A stretch of 64,000 bases of DNA, from positions 1-64,000 of the forward strand of contig NZ_KB889596.1 of the NCBI RefSeq assembly GCF_000372745.1. The letters are read 5' to 3'. This document shows, piece after piece, positions 50,018 to 59,174 of this stretch. Source of the stretch: Embleya scabrispora DSM 41855. Its GTDB lineage: Bacteria; Actinomycetota; Actinomycetes; Streptomycetales; Streptomycetaceae. Every line of letters begins with the position of its first letter. Within the stretch, counting starts at the first letter, position 1. The notes beneath the pieces were generated by a model. That model was not told where the DNA came from and did not search any database. It saw nothing but the letters and a program-made list of their open reading frames with translations. The translations under genes were made by a program, and so were the position numbers.

Positions 50018-51319
50018 TCAGGCCGCCGCGGCGACGGCTGTCGCGGCGGCGGTGATCCGTCGGATGTCGGCGTCCGTCGTGACGTACGGCGGCATCGTGT
50101 AGACGAGGTCACGGAACGGGCGGAGCCAGACGCCGTGTTCGACGGCCACCCGGGTGGCCGTCGCCATGTCGACCTCGTGGTCGAGGTGCACGACGCCGAT
50201 GGCGCCCAGCACTCGGACGTCCACGACGCCAGGAAGCGCGCGAGCGGCGGCCAGGCCCGCGACGAGGCCGCTTTCGATGCGGGCGATGTTCGTCCGCCAG
50301 TCCTGCTCCAGCAGCAGGCCCAGTGCGGCGTTCGCGGCCGCGGCGGCCAGCGGGTTGCCCATGAAGGTCGGACCGTGCGCCAGTACGGGCGACTCGCCGG
50401 CGGCGATACCGGCCGCCACCTCCGCCGTGCACAGCGTCGCGGCCATGCTCAGGTAGCCGCCGGTCAACGCCTTGCCCACACACATCACATCGGGACTGAC
50501 GCCGGCGTGGTCGGCGGCGAACAACTCGCCGGTGCGACCGAAGCCGGTCGCGATCTCGTCGAAGATCAGCAGCACGTCGTGGGTGGTGCACAGGTCGCGC
50601 AGCGCACGCAGATACTCCGGGGAGTGAAAGCGCATGCCGCCCGCGTTCTGCACGATCGGCTCGACGATCACCGCGGCCGTCTCGTCCCGGTGCCGGCTGA
50701 GCAGCGCGTCCAGGTGCTCGACGTACGCCGGGTCGAACTCGCGCGGCGGCGCGTCGGCGAACACCTGCTCGGCCAGCCTGCCCTGCCACAACCGGTGCAT
50801 CCCGCCCTCCGGGTCGCACACCGACATCGGATGCCACGTATCGCCGTGGTAGCCGCCGCGCCAGGTGAACATCCGCCGCTTGTCGCCACGACCGCGAGCG
50901 CGCCAATACTGAAGGCACATCTTCATCGCGACCTCGACCGAGATCGACCCGGAGTCGGCCAGGAAGACGTGTCGCAGCGGCTCCGGAGTGATCTCGACCA
51001 GGGTGCGGGCCAGCCGGATCGCGGGCTCGTGCGTGAGTCCGCCGAACATGACGTGACTCATCCGACCCATCTGCTCGCGAATCGCCGCGTCGATCACCGG
51101 ATGGGCGTAGCCGTGCACCGCCGCCCACCACGACGACATGCCGTCCACCAACTCGCGCACTTCACCGACCGGTTCGGCCAACCGCAGACGTACGCCGGCA
51201 GCCGACTCGACGAGCAGCGGTTGCGTCGTGCCGGGCATCGGCGCGTACGGATGCCAGACGTGTTCGCGGTCCAGGTCGCGCAGTCGACCCGGGGTCAGGT
51301 CCGCGGGGTCGGTCCTCAT
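50018..51319 (-). CDS. bioA: Adenosylmethionine-8-amino-7-oxononanoate aminotransferase
   Basis: Fold-type I PLP aminotransferase of 433 residues that makes 7,8-diaminopelargonate in biotin synthesis. Marks are [12 protein letters not shown] at the start, [56 protein letters not shown] and PLP Lys K283 in CVGKALTGG. The ATG at 51319 overlaps the bioB stop by 4 bases (ATGA), so it is translated with BioB. No bioD or bioF follows; the next gene is convergent. Confidence 0.96.
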   Translation of the reverse strand: MRTDPADLTPGRLRDLDREHVWHPYAPMPGTTQPLLVESAAGVRLRLAEPVGEVRELVDGMSSWWAAVHGYAHPVIDAAIREQMGRMSHVMFGGLTHEPAIRLARTLVEITPEPLRHVFLADSGSISVEVAMKMCLQYWRARGRGDKRRMFTWRGGYHGDTWHPMSVCDPEGGMHRLWQGRLAEQVFADAPPREFDPAYVEHLDALLSRHRDETAAVIVEPIVQNAGGMRFHSPEYLRALRDLCTTHDVLLIFDEIATGFGRTGELFAADHAGVSPDVMCVGKALTGGYLSMAATLCTAEVAAGIAAGESPVLAHGPTFMGNPLAAAAANAALGLLLEQDWRTNIARIESGLVAGLAAARALPGVVDVRVLGAIGVVHLDHEVDMATATRVAVEHGVWLRPFRDLVYTMPPYVTTDADIRRITAAATAVAAAA

Positions 51320-52377
51320 GCGTTGGGCGGGAGGTCGCTGCCCGCACCCCGGCGGCGGATCGCCACCAGGTCGTGCCGGGCGTCGGGCAGGGTCTGTTCG
51401 TCGGCCCCCTCGATCACGAAGCCCGCGTCCGCGATCATCTGCCGGTCGTCCGCGCCGGGTTGGCCCTCGCTGGTCAGGTAGTCGCCCAGGAACATCGAGT
51501 TGGCCAGGTGCAAGGCGAGCGGCTGCATGCTGCGCAGGTGGATCTCGCGTCCACCGGCCAGCCGCACTTCGACATCCGGGAAGAAGAAGCGGAACAGCGC
51601 CAGGATGCGCAGGCAACGCTCGGGGGTCAGCTCCCAGTTGGTCGCCAGCGGCGTGCCCTCGAACGGGATGAGGAAGTTGACCGGTACCGAATCCGGATCC
51701 AACTCGCGCAGGGCGAAAGCCAGATCGACGATGTCCGAGTCCGACTCGCCCATTCCGAAGATGGCTCCGGAACACGGCGACAGGCCCGCCGCGCCGGCCC
51801 GGCGAAGGGTGTCCGTGCGATCGGTGAAGGTGTGCGTGGAGCAGATGTCGGCGTAACGCGCCTCGCTCGTATTGAGGTTGTGGCTGTACGCGTGCGCACC
51901 GGCCGCCGCGAGGCGTTCGGCCTGGCCGTCGGCGAGCAGCCCCAGGCAGACGCAGATCTCCACGTCCGGGCTGCTCTCCTTCACGGCGGCGATGGTGTCC
52001 TCGATCCGGGTGATGTCCCGATTGCCGGGCCCACGCCCGCTCGCCACCAGACACACCCGCTTCGCCCCGGCTCGTACCGCCTGATCGGCCGTACCGGCGG
52101 CCTCCTCCGGGGTGATCCACGAGTACTTGAGGATGTCCGCCGCCGACCCGAGTCGCTGCGAACAGTAGGAGCAGTCCTCCGGGCAAAGCCCGCTCTTCAT
52201 ATTGATGATGGTGTTCAGCTTCACCCGTCGACCGAAGAAGTGCCGCCGCACACGGCCTCCGGCGGCGACCAGGTCGAGTACCTCTTCCGCGCCCCCCAAA
52301 ACCGCCATCGCCTCGTCCCGGGAAGGGACTTCCCGTCGCATCGCCTTCGCTGCCAGCCCATCCGGATCCAAGTTCAT
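51316..52377 (-). CDS. bioB: Biotin synthase
   Basis: Radical SAM enzyme of 353 residues that inserts sulfur into dethiobiotin. The [4Fe-4S]/SAM motif is C65-x3-C69-x2-C72 in [14 protein letters not shown]. Further conserved parts are [24 protein letters not shown] (with cluster-ligand Cys), [11 protein letters not shown] and [11 protein letters not shown] with the conserved Arg. The ATG at 52377 gives the standard start, about 9 residues ahead of the family core. First gene of the bioB-bioA operon. I see no clear BioQ/BirA operator in the 191 bases upstream. Confidence 0.97.
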   Translation of the reverse strand: MNLDPDGLAAKAMRREVPSRDEAMAVLGGAEEVLDLVAAGGRVRRHFFGRRVKLNTIINMKSGLCPEDCSYCSQRLGSAADILKYSWITPEEAAGTADQAVRAGAKRVCLVASGRGPGNRDITRIEDTIAAVKESSPDVEICVCLGLLADGQAERLAAAGAHAYSHNLNTSEARYADICSTHTFTDRTDTLRRAGAAGLSPCSGAIFGMGESDSDIVDLAFALRELDPDSVPVNFLIPFEGTPLATNWELTPERCLRILALFRFFFPDVEVRLAGGREIHLRSMQPLALHLANSMFLGDYLTSEGQPGADDRQMIADAGFVIEGADEQTLPDARHDLVAIRRRGAGSDLPPNA

Positions 52378-52568
52378 ACCCGGCAGCCTCGCCGAACCCG
52401 AACCCCACTCCAAAGCCACTCGGCACACAAAGATCACCCCCGCCTCTTTGTTCCGAATCCCACAAACCCGAGCCCACCCGCCTGCTATGCGGCCGTGCGG
52501 CACGGAAGGACCCACGACCGCGGGAGCGGGAGCGGGGCGAGGTGGGAAGGGATGTGGCGGATCGGGGT

Positions 52569-53183
52569 TCAGGGGGCCGGGATGTGTTCGGCGGAGCGCA
52601 GGACGGTGAAGACGTGGTCGACCGTGGCCTTCTTCTCGCCGACGGGGGCCACGTAGTCGATCGCGGCGCGGGCGGTGGCTTCGCCGAGGGTGCGGGTGAT
52701 GGCCCATGCGGCCAGGTATTGGGAGGCCAGGCAGCCGCCGGCCGTGGCGATGTTGCCGGCCGCGTGGAACGGCGCGTCCAGGACCTCGACTCCGGCCGCC
52801 TCGACCCACGGGCGGGAGGTCTCGTCGGTGCACGCGGGCAGCCCGGTCAGGAGGCCGAGCCGGGCCAGGACCAGGGCTCCCGAGCACTGCGAGCCGACGA
52901 GTTGGCGGGTGGGGTCGAGGGGCAGTGCCGCGAGGAGGGCGTCGTCGGCGACGACGTCGCGAGTCTTGATGCCGCTGCCGATCAGCACGACGTCGGCCTC
53001 GGGAATGAAGTCGAAGCCCCGTTGGCCGGTGACCTCGACTCCGTTCATCGAGGTGACCGTCGGAGCGGGCGTGGTGATGTACGCCGTCAGGCCGTCCTTG
53101 CGGCAGCGGTTGACGATGGCCGCCGCCACGAAGCTGTCCAACTCGTTGAAGCCGTCGAAGGTGACCACGGAAACCTGGGTCAT
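52569..53183 (-). CDS. DJ-1/PfpI-family protein
   Basis: Class I glutamine-amidotransferase-like protein of 204 residues. It starts [25 protein letters not shown], with the acidic residue expected near 14, and has nucleophile elbow C100 in [20 protein letters not shown] followed by [18 protein letters not shown]. It lacks an AraC HTH, so it is the stand-alone type related to isonitrile hydratase or DJ-1 glyoxalases/deglycases. Exact activity is uncertain. ATG at 53183 with GGGGACGCACCG upstream. Monocistronic. Confidence 0.88.
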   Translation of the reverse strand: MTQVSVVTFDGFNELDSFVAAAIVNRCRKDGLTAYITTPAPTVTSMNGVEVTGQRGFDFIPEADVVLIGSGIKTRDVVADDALLAALPLDPTRQLVGSQCSGALVLARLGLLTGLPACTDETSRPWVEAAGVEVLDAPFHAAGNIATAGGCLASQYLAAWAITRTLGEATARAAIDYVAPVGEKKATVDHVFTVLRSAEHIPAP

Positions 53184-53284
53184 CGGTGCGTCCCCGTTCG
53201 GATCGGTGTGCCGACACTTCCCGGCAGGCTACGCCCCGACGACCGAACCGCGTCGGGCCGGCTCACCGAGGGGGCACACGCGAC

Positions 53285-53686
53285 CTACACCGTCCCCATT
53301 CGCCTCGTCACCACGATCTCGATCACCACGCGTTCCGGATTGACCCGCGGCTCGCGGTAGCGCTCGGTGTAGCGCCGGACCGCCTCGGCGACGGCCGCGG
53401 GGTCGCGGTTGATCGTCGCGATGCCCTCCAGCGTCGACCAGCGGCTCCCGGCGACCTGGGAGATCGCGACTCGCGCGCCGGGCTCCGCCGCAAGTACGTT
53501 GCGGACCTTCCTGCTGGCCCCGTGCGAGATGACCCGGGCGATCCCGGACACCTCGTCGTACGTGGCCCCGACCGGAACCAGGTGCGGCGTGCCATCCGGC
53601 CGGTGGGTGACCAGCAGACACAGGTGTCGGTCCTGCCAGAAGGCCAGGAAGTCCGGGGTGGTGGTCGGCGGAGCGTGCGGCGTCAT
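53285..53686 (-). CDS. Pyridoxamine-5-phosphate-oxidase-like F420/FMN protein
   Basis: Split-barrel flavoprotein of 133 residues in the F420/PPOX class (TIGR03618-like): TPDFLAFWQDRHLCLLVTHRPDGTPHLVPVGATYDEVSGIARVISHGASRKVRNVLAAEPGARVAISQ, then WSTLEGIATINRDPAAVAEAVRRYTERYR. These proteins bind F420 or FMN and reduce small molecules. The ATG at 53686 is used; GTG at 53704 is an alternative. It lies on the same strand as, and 143 bases downstream of, the PEP-mutase-like gene. Confidence 0.87.
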   Translation of the reverse strand: MTPHAPPTTTPDFLAFWQDRHLCLLVTHRPDGTPHLVPVGATYDEVSGIARVISHGASRKVRNVLAAEPGARVAISQVAGSRWSTLEGIATINRDPAAVAEAVRRYTERYREPRVNPERVVIEIVVTRRMGTV

Positions 53687-53829
53687 CGAGATCAGGTCTT
53701 TCACGAGCGGGCCTGCCGGGGTCGAGCGAGACCGTCCCCGGCCCGCCGCCCAGCAGTATGGCCTCCCCCGCCGCGGGCCCTCGCACCCCGCCCCACAGCC
53801 CGATGGGCCGGCCCGTCCCCGCCGACCCC

Positions 53830-54657
53830 TCAGTCGCCCCGAAAGACCTCCGAGATGGCCTGCGCCTGCGCGTACGTCGGCGCGCCGACCGGACCCGCGT
53901 CCTGGTCGTGCGCGATCGCCCACGCGAGGTCCACCGCGCTTCGCACCGCGACCCGGAACAACAGCGACCCCGTGCTGATCCGCCGCACGCCCAGCTTCGC
54001 GAGGCGGGCGCGGGACAGGCCGCTGGGGCTGTACAGGATGTTCAGCGTCGCGTCGGTGGCGCCCACCAGGGTCTCGATCGCGGCCTCGTCCTGGATGCCC
54101 GGCACGAACACGCCGTCCGCGCCCGCCGCCCGGTAGGCCCGGATCCGCCGCACCGTCTCGTCGAGCGAGGCGGTCGGGCCGCCCGCCCAGTACGTGTCCG
54201 TGCGCGCGTTGACGAACAGCGTCGGCGCGGCCTCCTTGACTGCGGCGATCACCGCGGCCTGGTGGTCCACGTCGGTCAGGGTGCCGTCGGCACGCCCGTC
54301 CTCGATGTTGACCCCGGCCACCCCGGCCTGGATCAACTCGACGCCCAACGCCGCGACGTCCTCCGGCCGCTCGGCGAAGCCGCCCTCGATGTCGACGCTG
54401 ACCGGAACCGGCAGCCGCGCGATGCCCACCCCGAGGCGCACCGTCTCCGCACGCGTCCCGCCGACCCCGTCCGGCTTGCCCGCCGCGATCGCGACCCCCA
54501 GGCTCGTCGTCCCGATCGCCGCGAACCCGCGCTCGACCAGCGCCGCCGCCGAGGCGTGGTCCCACGCGTTGGGCAGCAGCAGCGGTGCCCCGGCTTGGTG
54601 CAGGGCCCGAAATTCCGCGAAGCGATCGGCGTTGACGGCCTGGTTCGTGCTGCTCAT
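53830..54657 (-). CDS. Isocitrate lyase/PEP mutase-superfamily protein
   Basis: TIM-barrel protein of 275 residues: LLPNAWDHASAAALVERGFAAIGTTSLGVAIAAGKPDG, VPVSVDIEGGFAERPEDVAALGVELIQAGVAGVNIEDG (metal-binding Asp/Glu), NARTDTYW and VFVPGIQDEAAIETLV. This is the common actinobacterial branch annotated as isocitrate lyase/phosphoenolpyruvate mutase family. It lacks the K-K-C-G-H catalytic loop of isocitrate lyase, so C-C or P-C lyase chemistry on another small acid is likely. ATG at 54657 with GGAGGGCACGCTCG before it. Confidence 0.9.
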   Translation of the reverse strand: MSSTNQAVNADRFAEFRALHQAGAPLLLPNAWDHASAAALVERGFAAIGTTSLGVAIAAGKPDGVGGTRAETVRLGVGIARLPVPVSVDIEGGFAERPEDVAALGVELIQAGVAGVNIEDGRADGTLTDVDHQAAVIAAVKEAAPTLFVNARTDTYWAGGPTASLDETVRRIRAYRAAGADGVFVPGIQDEAAIETLVGATDATLNILYSPSGLSRARLAKLGVRRISTGSLLFRVAVRSAVDLAWAIAHDQDAGPVGAPTYAQAQAISEVFRGD

Positions 54658-54888
54658 CGAGCGTGCCCTCCGGATCGACGACGACCACGCCGAACGCGGC
54701 CGAACCCTGACGATCCTGCCTCACTCCCGCGCACGCCGGCATCCGGTTTGCCGACCCGCCCGACCAAGCACCGAGCCGCATCGAGCGCCCCGACGCATCG
54801 CCGTCCCGGCGAACGGGCAGCAGGTTCACCCCTTCGAGGCTCCGGTGCCCGGCTGCGGTAGCGTCCCCGCCAGAACGAGGGAGGCCCG

Positions 54889-56406
54889 ATGCTGCTGCAC
54901 GAGATCCTGGTCGACGCGGCTCGGGAGGTACCCGACCGCACCGCCCTGATCGTCCCCGCCCACACCCCGCGCGGTGCCGGCGAGCCCACCGCGGCCGAGT
55001 CCACCGTCTGGACCTTCGCCGAGCTGGCCGGCCACTCCCGCGCGCTCGGCGGCACCGTCGCGCGGCGGACCCCGCCCGGTGCCCGGGTCGGGGTCCTCGC
55101 GCACAATCGGGCCGAGTATGTGGCGGCCTACTATGGCGTCCCGTGGGCCGGCCGGGTGCTGGTCCCGCTCAATCCCCGGTTGCACCCGCGCGAGTGGGCC
55201 GATCAGTTGGCCCGCTCGGGCGCGGAACTGCTGCTCGGCGACGCCGAATTGATGGCCCGGCTCGGCCGGTCCGAGGTCCCGTGCCTGGAGTTGGGCGAGG
55301 CCGTCGCCGAAACCGCCGCAGTCGAACCCGAGTTCACTCCGGCCACCGACGAGACCGCGCTGACCTGGCTGCTGTTCACATCGGGCACCACCGGCCGACC
55401 CAAAGGCGTCCGGCTCACCCATCGCAGCCTGACCGCCTCGATGCGCACGTCGCTGGCCTGCCGCCCGGTCGACCCCGACGCGGTCGTCCTGACCCCCTTC
55501 CCGCTCGCGCACGTCGCCGGCTACCAGGTGCCGGCCCACCACATGGCGCGCCGCCCGGTGGTCGTCCTGCGCCGCTACGAGCCGGCCGAACTGGCGGACG
55601 TCATCCGCGAGTTCGACGTCACCAACCTGTCCCTCGCGCCGACCATGATCGATGCCCTGCTCGACCACGTACACGAGGGCGACGGGCTGCGCGAACGGAT
55701 CCGCTCGATCAGCTACGGCGCCTCGCCGATCACGCCCGACCTGATCCGCCGGGTCGACCGGCTGCTCGGCTGCGCCCTGGGTCAGGGCTACGGCATGACC
55801 GAACTCTCCGGCAACGCGGTGTTCCTGAGCGCCGCCGACCACCGCCCCGAGTTGTACGCGGCGGCCGGCCGGCCCGGCCCGGGCGTCGAGATCCGCATCG
55901 TCGACGATGCGGGCCGGCCGCTGCCGACCGGCGCCACCGGCGAGATCTCGGTCCGTTCCGAACAGGTCGCGGACGGCTACTGGCGGGTCGACACCGGCGA
56001 GTTCGCGAACGGCTGGTTCCGCACCGGGGACCTGGGCCGGTTCGACGCCGACGGCTACCTGTACGTCCTGGACCGCAAGAAGGACGTGATCATCACCGGC
56101 GGTGAGAACGTCAGCGCCCGCGAGGTGGAGGCGGTGTTGCGTACCCATCCGCACGTCCGCGACGTCGCGGTGGTCGGCGAACCGGACACCCGGTGGGGCG
56201 AGCGTGTGGTCGCGGTGGTCGTCCCGGCATCGGGTCGGCCCGTCGACCCCGACGCGCTCGTCGCCCTGTGCCGCGCGCACCTGGCCGGTTTCAAGGTGCC
56301 GCGCCGCGTGGTGTTCACCGAGGCGCTCCCGGTCACCGGCACCGGCAAGGTCAGCAAGCCCGCCCTGCGCGCACAACTCGCGGAACCCGCCTCGGCCGGC
56401 CCCTGA
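54889..56406 (+). CDS. AMP-dependent acyl-CoA synthetase/ligase
   Basis: ANL-superfamily adenylating enzyme of 505 residues. Core motifs are the P-loop LLFTSGTTGRPKGVRLTHR, GYGMTELSGN, hinge GWFRTGDLGRFDADGYLYVLDRKKDVIITGGENVSARE, and the C-terminal catalytic Lys in VTGTGKVSKPALR. It activates a carboxylic acid with ATP and forms a CoA thioester; a medium- or long-chain acid is likely but the substrate pocket cannot be read. The ATG at 54889 follows ACGAGGGAGGCCCG. Convergent with the quinone-oxidoreductase-like gene, 20 bases between stops. Confidence 0.94.
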   Translation: MLLHEILVDAAREVPDRTALIVPAHTPRGAGEPTAAESTVWTFAELAGHSRALGGTVARRTPPGARVGVLAHNRAEYVAAYYGVPWAGRVLVPLNPRLHPREWADQLARSGAELLLGDAELMARLGRSEVPCLELGEAVAETAAVEPEFTPATDETALTWLLFTSGTTGRPKGVRLTHRSLTASMRTSLACRPVDPDAVVLTPFPLAHVAGYQVPAHHMARRPVVVLRRYEPAELADVIREFDVTNLSLAPTMIDALLDHVHEGDGLRERIRSISYGASPITPDLIRRVDRLLGCALGQGYGMTELSGNAVFLSAADHRPELYAAAGRPGPGVEIRIVDDAGRPLPTGATGEISVRSEQVADGYWRVDTGEFANGWFRTGDLGRFDADGYLYVLDRKKDVIITGGENVSAREVEAVLRTHPHVRDVAVVGEPDTRWGERVVAVVVPASGRPVDPDALVALCRAHLAGFKVPRRVVFTEALPVTGTGKVSKPALRAQLAEPASAGP

Positions 56407-56426
56407 CCCGGGGTCGACGGCGTGCG

Positions 56427-57398
56427 TCAATCGGCGACCGTCAGCACGATCTTGCCCGCCGTGCGTCCGGTCTCGCCGAGTTCGTGCGCCTTCGCCGCGT
56501 CGGCCAGCGGCAGTGTCGCGGCCACCTCGACCCGCAGTCGGCCGGCCTCGACCAGCGCGGCGATCTCCCGCAGCCCCGCGAGGTCCGGCTCGACCAGCAT
56601 GAACACCGCCCGTACTCCGGCCACCCGGGCCCGCTCGACCGGGAACGTGTCGTCCGGCGGCACGATCGACACCAGCGTGCCGCCGGGCCGCAGCGTCGAC
56701 AGCGAGCGCACCGCGCACTCACCGCCCAGCGGATCCAGGACCACGTCCACGTCCCGCACGGCCTCGGCGAAGTCCGTCCGGGTGTAGTCGATCGGCTCGT
56801 CCACGCCGAGCCCGCGCAGGAACTCGTGCTTGGCCGCACGCGCGGTGCCCAGCACGTACGCCCCACGCGCCTTCGCGATCTGCACGGCCAGGTGTCCGAC
56901 GCCACCCGCCGCCGCGTGGATCAACACCCGCTGCCCGGGCCGCACGTTCGCGGTGTCCACCAGCGCCTGCCACGCGGTCAGCGCCGCGAGCGGCAGCGCG
57001 GCGGCCCGCACCGCGTCCAGACCGGCCGGACGGCGCGCGAAGTGCCGGGCGGGCGCGGTCACGTACTCCGCGTACGCGCCTGCCGGATGCGGGAAGCGCG
57101 GCATGCCGAACACCTCGTCGCCCGGCGCCCACACCGTCACCCCCGCGCCGACCTCCTCGACCACCCCGGCGACGTCGAATCCGAGCGTGAACGGCGGCTC
57201 GACCCCGTCCCGGAACCGACCCCGCGCACGGGTCTTCCAGTCGGCCGGATTCACGCTCGCGGCCTGTACCCGAACCAGCACCTCGGTCGGCCCGGGCACC
57301 GGCCGGGCCACCTCGACCAGATGCAGCACCTCCGGTCCGCCGGCGACGTCCTGGCTGATCGCGCGCATCCGCGGCGGGGTGGTGACGGCCTCGGTCAT
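56427..57398 (-). CDS. NADP-dependent MDR oxidoreductase (quinone reductase-like)
   Basis: Zinc-free medium-chain dehydrogenase/reductase of 323 residues: VLVRVQAASVNPADWKTRARG, GFDVAGVVEEVGAGVTVWAPGDEVFG, Rossmann motif VLIHAAAGGVGHLAVQIAKARGAYVLGTA and the closing EVAATLPLADAAKAHELGETGRTAGKIVL. It resembles QOR/zeta-crystallin and the YhfP/NADP-dependent oxidoreductase group, which reduce quinones or enones. ATG at 57398 after GAAGAGGACCACC. Monocistronic. Confidence 0.93.
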   Translation of the reverse strand: MTEAVTTPPRMRAISQDVAGGPEVLHLVEVARPVPGPTEVLVRVQAASVNPADWKTRARGRFRDGVEPPFTLGFDVAGVVEEVGAGVTVWAPGDEVFGMPRFPHPAGAYAEYVTAPARHFARRPAGLDAVRAAALPLAALTAWQALVDTANVRPGQRVLIHAAAGGVGHLAVQIAKARGAYVLGTARAAKHEFLRGLGVDEPIDYTRTDFAEAVRDVDVVLDPLGGECAVRSLSTLRPGGTLVSIVPPDDTFPVERARVAGVRAVFMLVEPDLAGLREIAALVEAGRLRVEVAATLPLADAAKAHELGETGRTAGKIVLTVAD

Positions 57399-57591
57399 GG
57401 TGGTCCTCTTCGCGCCGTGTCGATGGTTTCGTACGCGTCCCGAGCACCGGTGCCCGGCGACGCGGACCCAGCGTGCCCAACCATCGGCGACCGCACCTAC
57501 CGACCGGACGGCCAACCATCGCAAGAATCGGGCCAACCCCGCACGACACCCACCCGGCGGCCGTCAGCCGTCACGCAGGGCACACGACACG

Positions 57592-58293
57592 CTATCCGTC
57601 GACTCCACCCGGCTCACCGGAACCGGCGGAAGCCGCGGGACCGGCGGCGGCCACCGGCCGGATCTCATAGGCGCAATGCGGTGCCCCCGCCACCATGTGG
57701 CTCACCCGCCGCACCTCGGTATCCGGCAACGCCTCGCGCAGAAAGGCCAGTTCCGAGGAGCACGCGGTGCCGCACCGGATCGCCACGTCGAAGATCGCGC
57801 AGTTCTGCTCGACGATCAGCCACCCGCCGCCGTCGGCCAACGGTTCCGCGCCGGCCAGGTAGCCGTCCTCGTCCAGGATCGCGGCTATCGCGGCCACCCG
57901 ATCGGCCAGGTCCGGCGCGGTCGTCCGGGCCCGGGCCCGTTCCAGGCGCCGCTCGCGCCGGCGGTCGAACAGCCGGTCCACGAACCCGGGTTCCTCGGCC
58001 TGCGCGGTCTCCAGGAGGTCGCCGACCAGGTCGCCGTAGCGCCGGGGGAACAGGTTCTCCCCGGCCGCGGTCAGCCGATACACGTGCTTGGGTCGGCCCG
58101 GCCCGAGTCTGACCTGCCGGTGGGTCACATAGCCCTCGGCGACCAGCCCGGTCAGTTGCTGGCGCATGCCGCTCGCGGTCATCCCGACCGCATCGGCCAA
58201 TTCCTCCGCGCGCAGTTCGCCCGCGCCCTTGAGGTGCCGCAATATCTCGCGCCGGGTCTGGGGCAACAGTGCGAACGCGTCCTGCTCGGTCAT
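57592..58293 (-). CDS. SufR-like Fe-S winged-helix regulator
   Basis: DNA-binding protein of 233 residues. The ArsR/DeoR-type winged helix at about 8-80 reads LPQTRREILRHLKGAGELRAEELADAVGMTASGMRQQLTGLVAEGYVTHRQVRLGPGRPKHVYRLT. The C-terminal domain has cysteines C165 (EQNCAIF), C174 and C178 (IRCGTAC) and C207 (PHCAYEI), the layout of the Fe-S cluster domain of SufR-type regulators, with the H-x-x-x-G-x-x-x-C ending. It probably senses redox or Fe-S status. It lies 136 bases downstream of superoxide dismutase on the same strand, which suits an oxidative-stress role. No suf genes are nearby. Confidence 0.85.
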   Translation of the reverse strand: MTEQDAFALLPQTRREILRHLKGAGELRAEELADAVGMTASGMRQQLTGLVAEGYVTHRQVRLGPGRPKHVYRLTAAGENLFPRRYGDLVGDLLETAQAEEPGFVDRLFDRRRERRLERARARTTAPDLADRVAAIAAILDEDGYLAGAEPLADGGGWLIVEQNCAIFDVAIRCGTACSSELAFLREALPDTEVRRVSHMVAGAPHCAYEIRPVAAAGPAASAGSGEPGGVDG

Positions 58294-58429
58294 CGCTCGC
58301 CCCTCTCCTCCACCCCGAGTCTCCCGAGTGCGTGCTCGTGTGCGTTCGCCGACGCCGGCGTGCCCCCCGCCAACGCCGGACAGGGCCGCACGGGGAGCCC
58401 CCGCGCGACCCTGGACCGAACGTCGTTCC

Positions 58430-59038
58430 TCAGGCGCCCTTGGCGGCCGCGAGGCGGGTGGCGACGTCGTCCCAGTTGAAGACGTTCCACACGGCCTTGA
58501 AGAAGTCCGCCTTGACGTTCTTGTACTGAAGGTAGAAGGCGTGCTCCCACGCGTCGATCGCGAGCAGCGGCACGGTGCCCTGCGGGATGTTGCCCTGGTG
58601 GTCGTAGACCTGGGTGACCACGATGCGCTGCGAGAGCGGCTCCCACGCGGCGACGGACCAGCCCGAACCCTGCACCGTCATCGCGGTCTGCGTCATGTGC
58701 GCGCGGAACTGCTCGAAGCCGCCGAAGTCGACACCGATCTGCTCGGCGAGGTCACCGGTGGGCTCGCCGTTGCCGGTCGGGCCGAGGTTGGTCCAGAACA
58801 GGCTGTGCAGCACGTGGCCCGAGACGTGGAAGGCCAGGTCCTTCTCCAGCTTGGAGATGGTGCCGTAGGCCTCCTTGTCGCGTGCCTCCGCGATCTGCTC
58901 CAGGGCGGTGTTGGCACCGGTCACATACGCCGCGTGGTGCTTGTCGTGGTGCAGCTCCATGATCGCGCCGCTGATGTGCGGCTCCAGGGCGGCATAGTCG
59001 TAGGTGAGGTCGGGGAGCGTGTAGACCGTGTCGGCCAC
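58430..59038 (-). CDS. sodA: Superoxide dismutase, Fe/Mn family
   Basis: Cytosolic enzyme of 202 residues that dismutates superoxide. Metal ligands are H30 (ELHHDKHH), H78 (HVLHSLFW), D162 and H166 ([17 protein letters not shown]). The stretch YDHQGN and general similarity to actinobacterial FeSOD leave Fe versus Mn undecided, so the symbol is tentative. ATG at 59038 after AGGAGGAACTCCCGTGGCC. Head-to-head with the questin-oxidase-like gene; the shared 136-base region contains a TTAGG-N14-CCTAA dyad and GGCAAG repeats that may be metal-responsive sites. Confidence 0.96.
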   Translation of the reverse strand: MADTVYTLPDLTYDYAALEPHISGAIMELHHDKHHAAYVTGANTALEQIAEARDKEAYGTISKLEKDLAFHVSGHVLHSLFWTNLGPTGNGEPTGDLAEQIGVDFGGFEQFRAHMTQTAMTVQGSGWSVAAWEPLSQRIVVTQVYDHQGNIPQGTVPLLAIDAWEHAFYLQYKNVKADFFKAVWNVFNWDDVATRLAAAKGA

Positions 59039-59108
59039 GGGAGTTCCTCCTGCGCAGTGGTTGCGGTGACGTACTCGACCCTATGCTTCCGATCGGAGGC
59101 TGGGCAAG

Positions 59109-59132
59109 TTAGGCAAGACTCAACTGTCCTAA
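59109..59132. promoter_or_regulatory. TTAGG-N14-CCTAA dyad in the sod promoter region
   Basis: TTAGG at 59109-59113 and CCTAA at 59128-59132 lie in the divergent region between sod and the questin-oxidase-like gene. A direct repeat GGCAAG (59103-59108, 59112-59117) overlaps the left arm. The half-sites recall iron-box halves, but the 14-base spacing is not that of a DtxR-type site (9 bases). Confidence 0.4.
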
Positions 59133-59174
59133 CCGGAGGCCCCCGGTCCACTCGAAGCACCGAAGGAGTTGACG

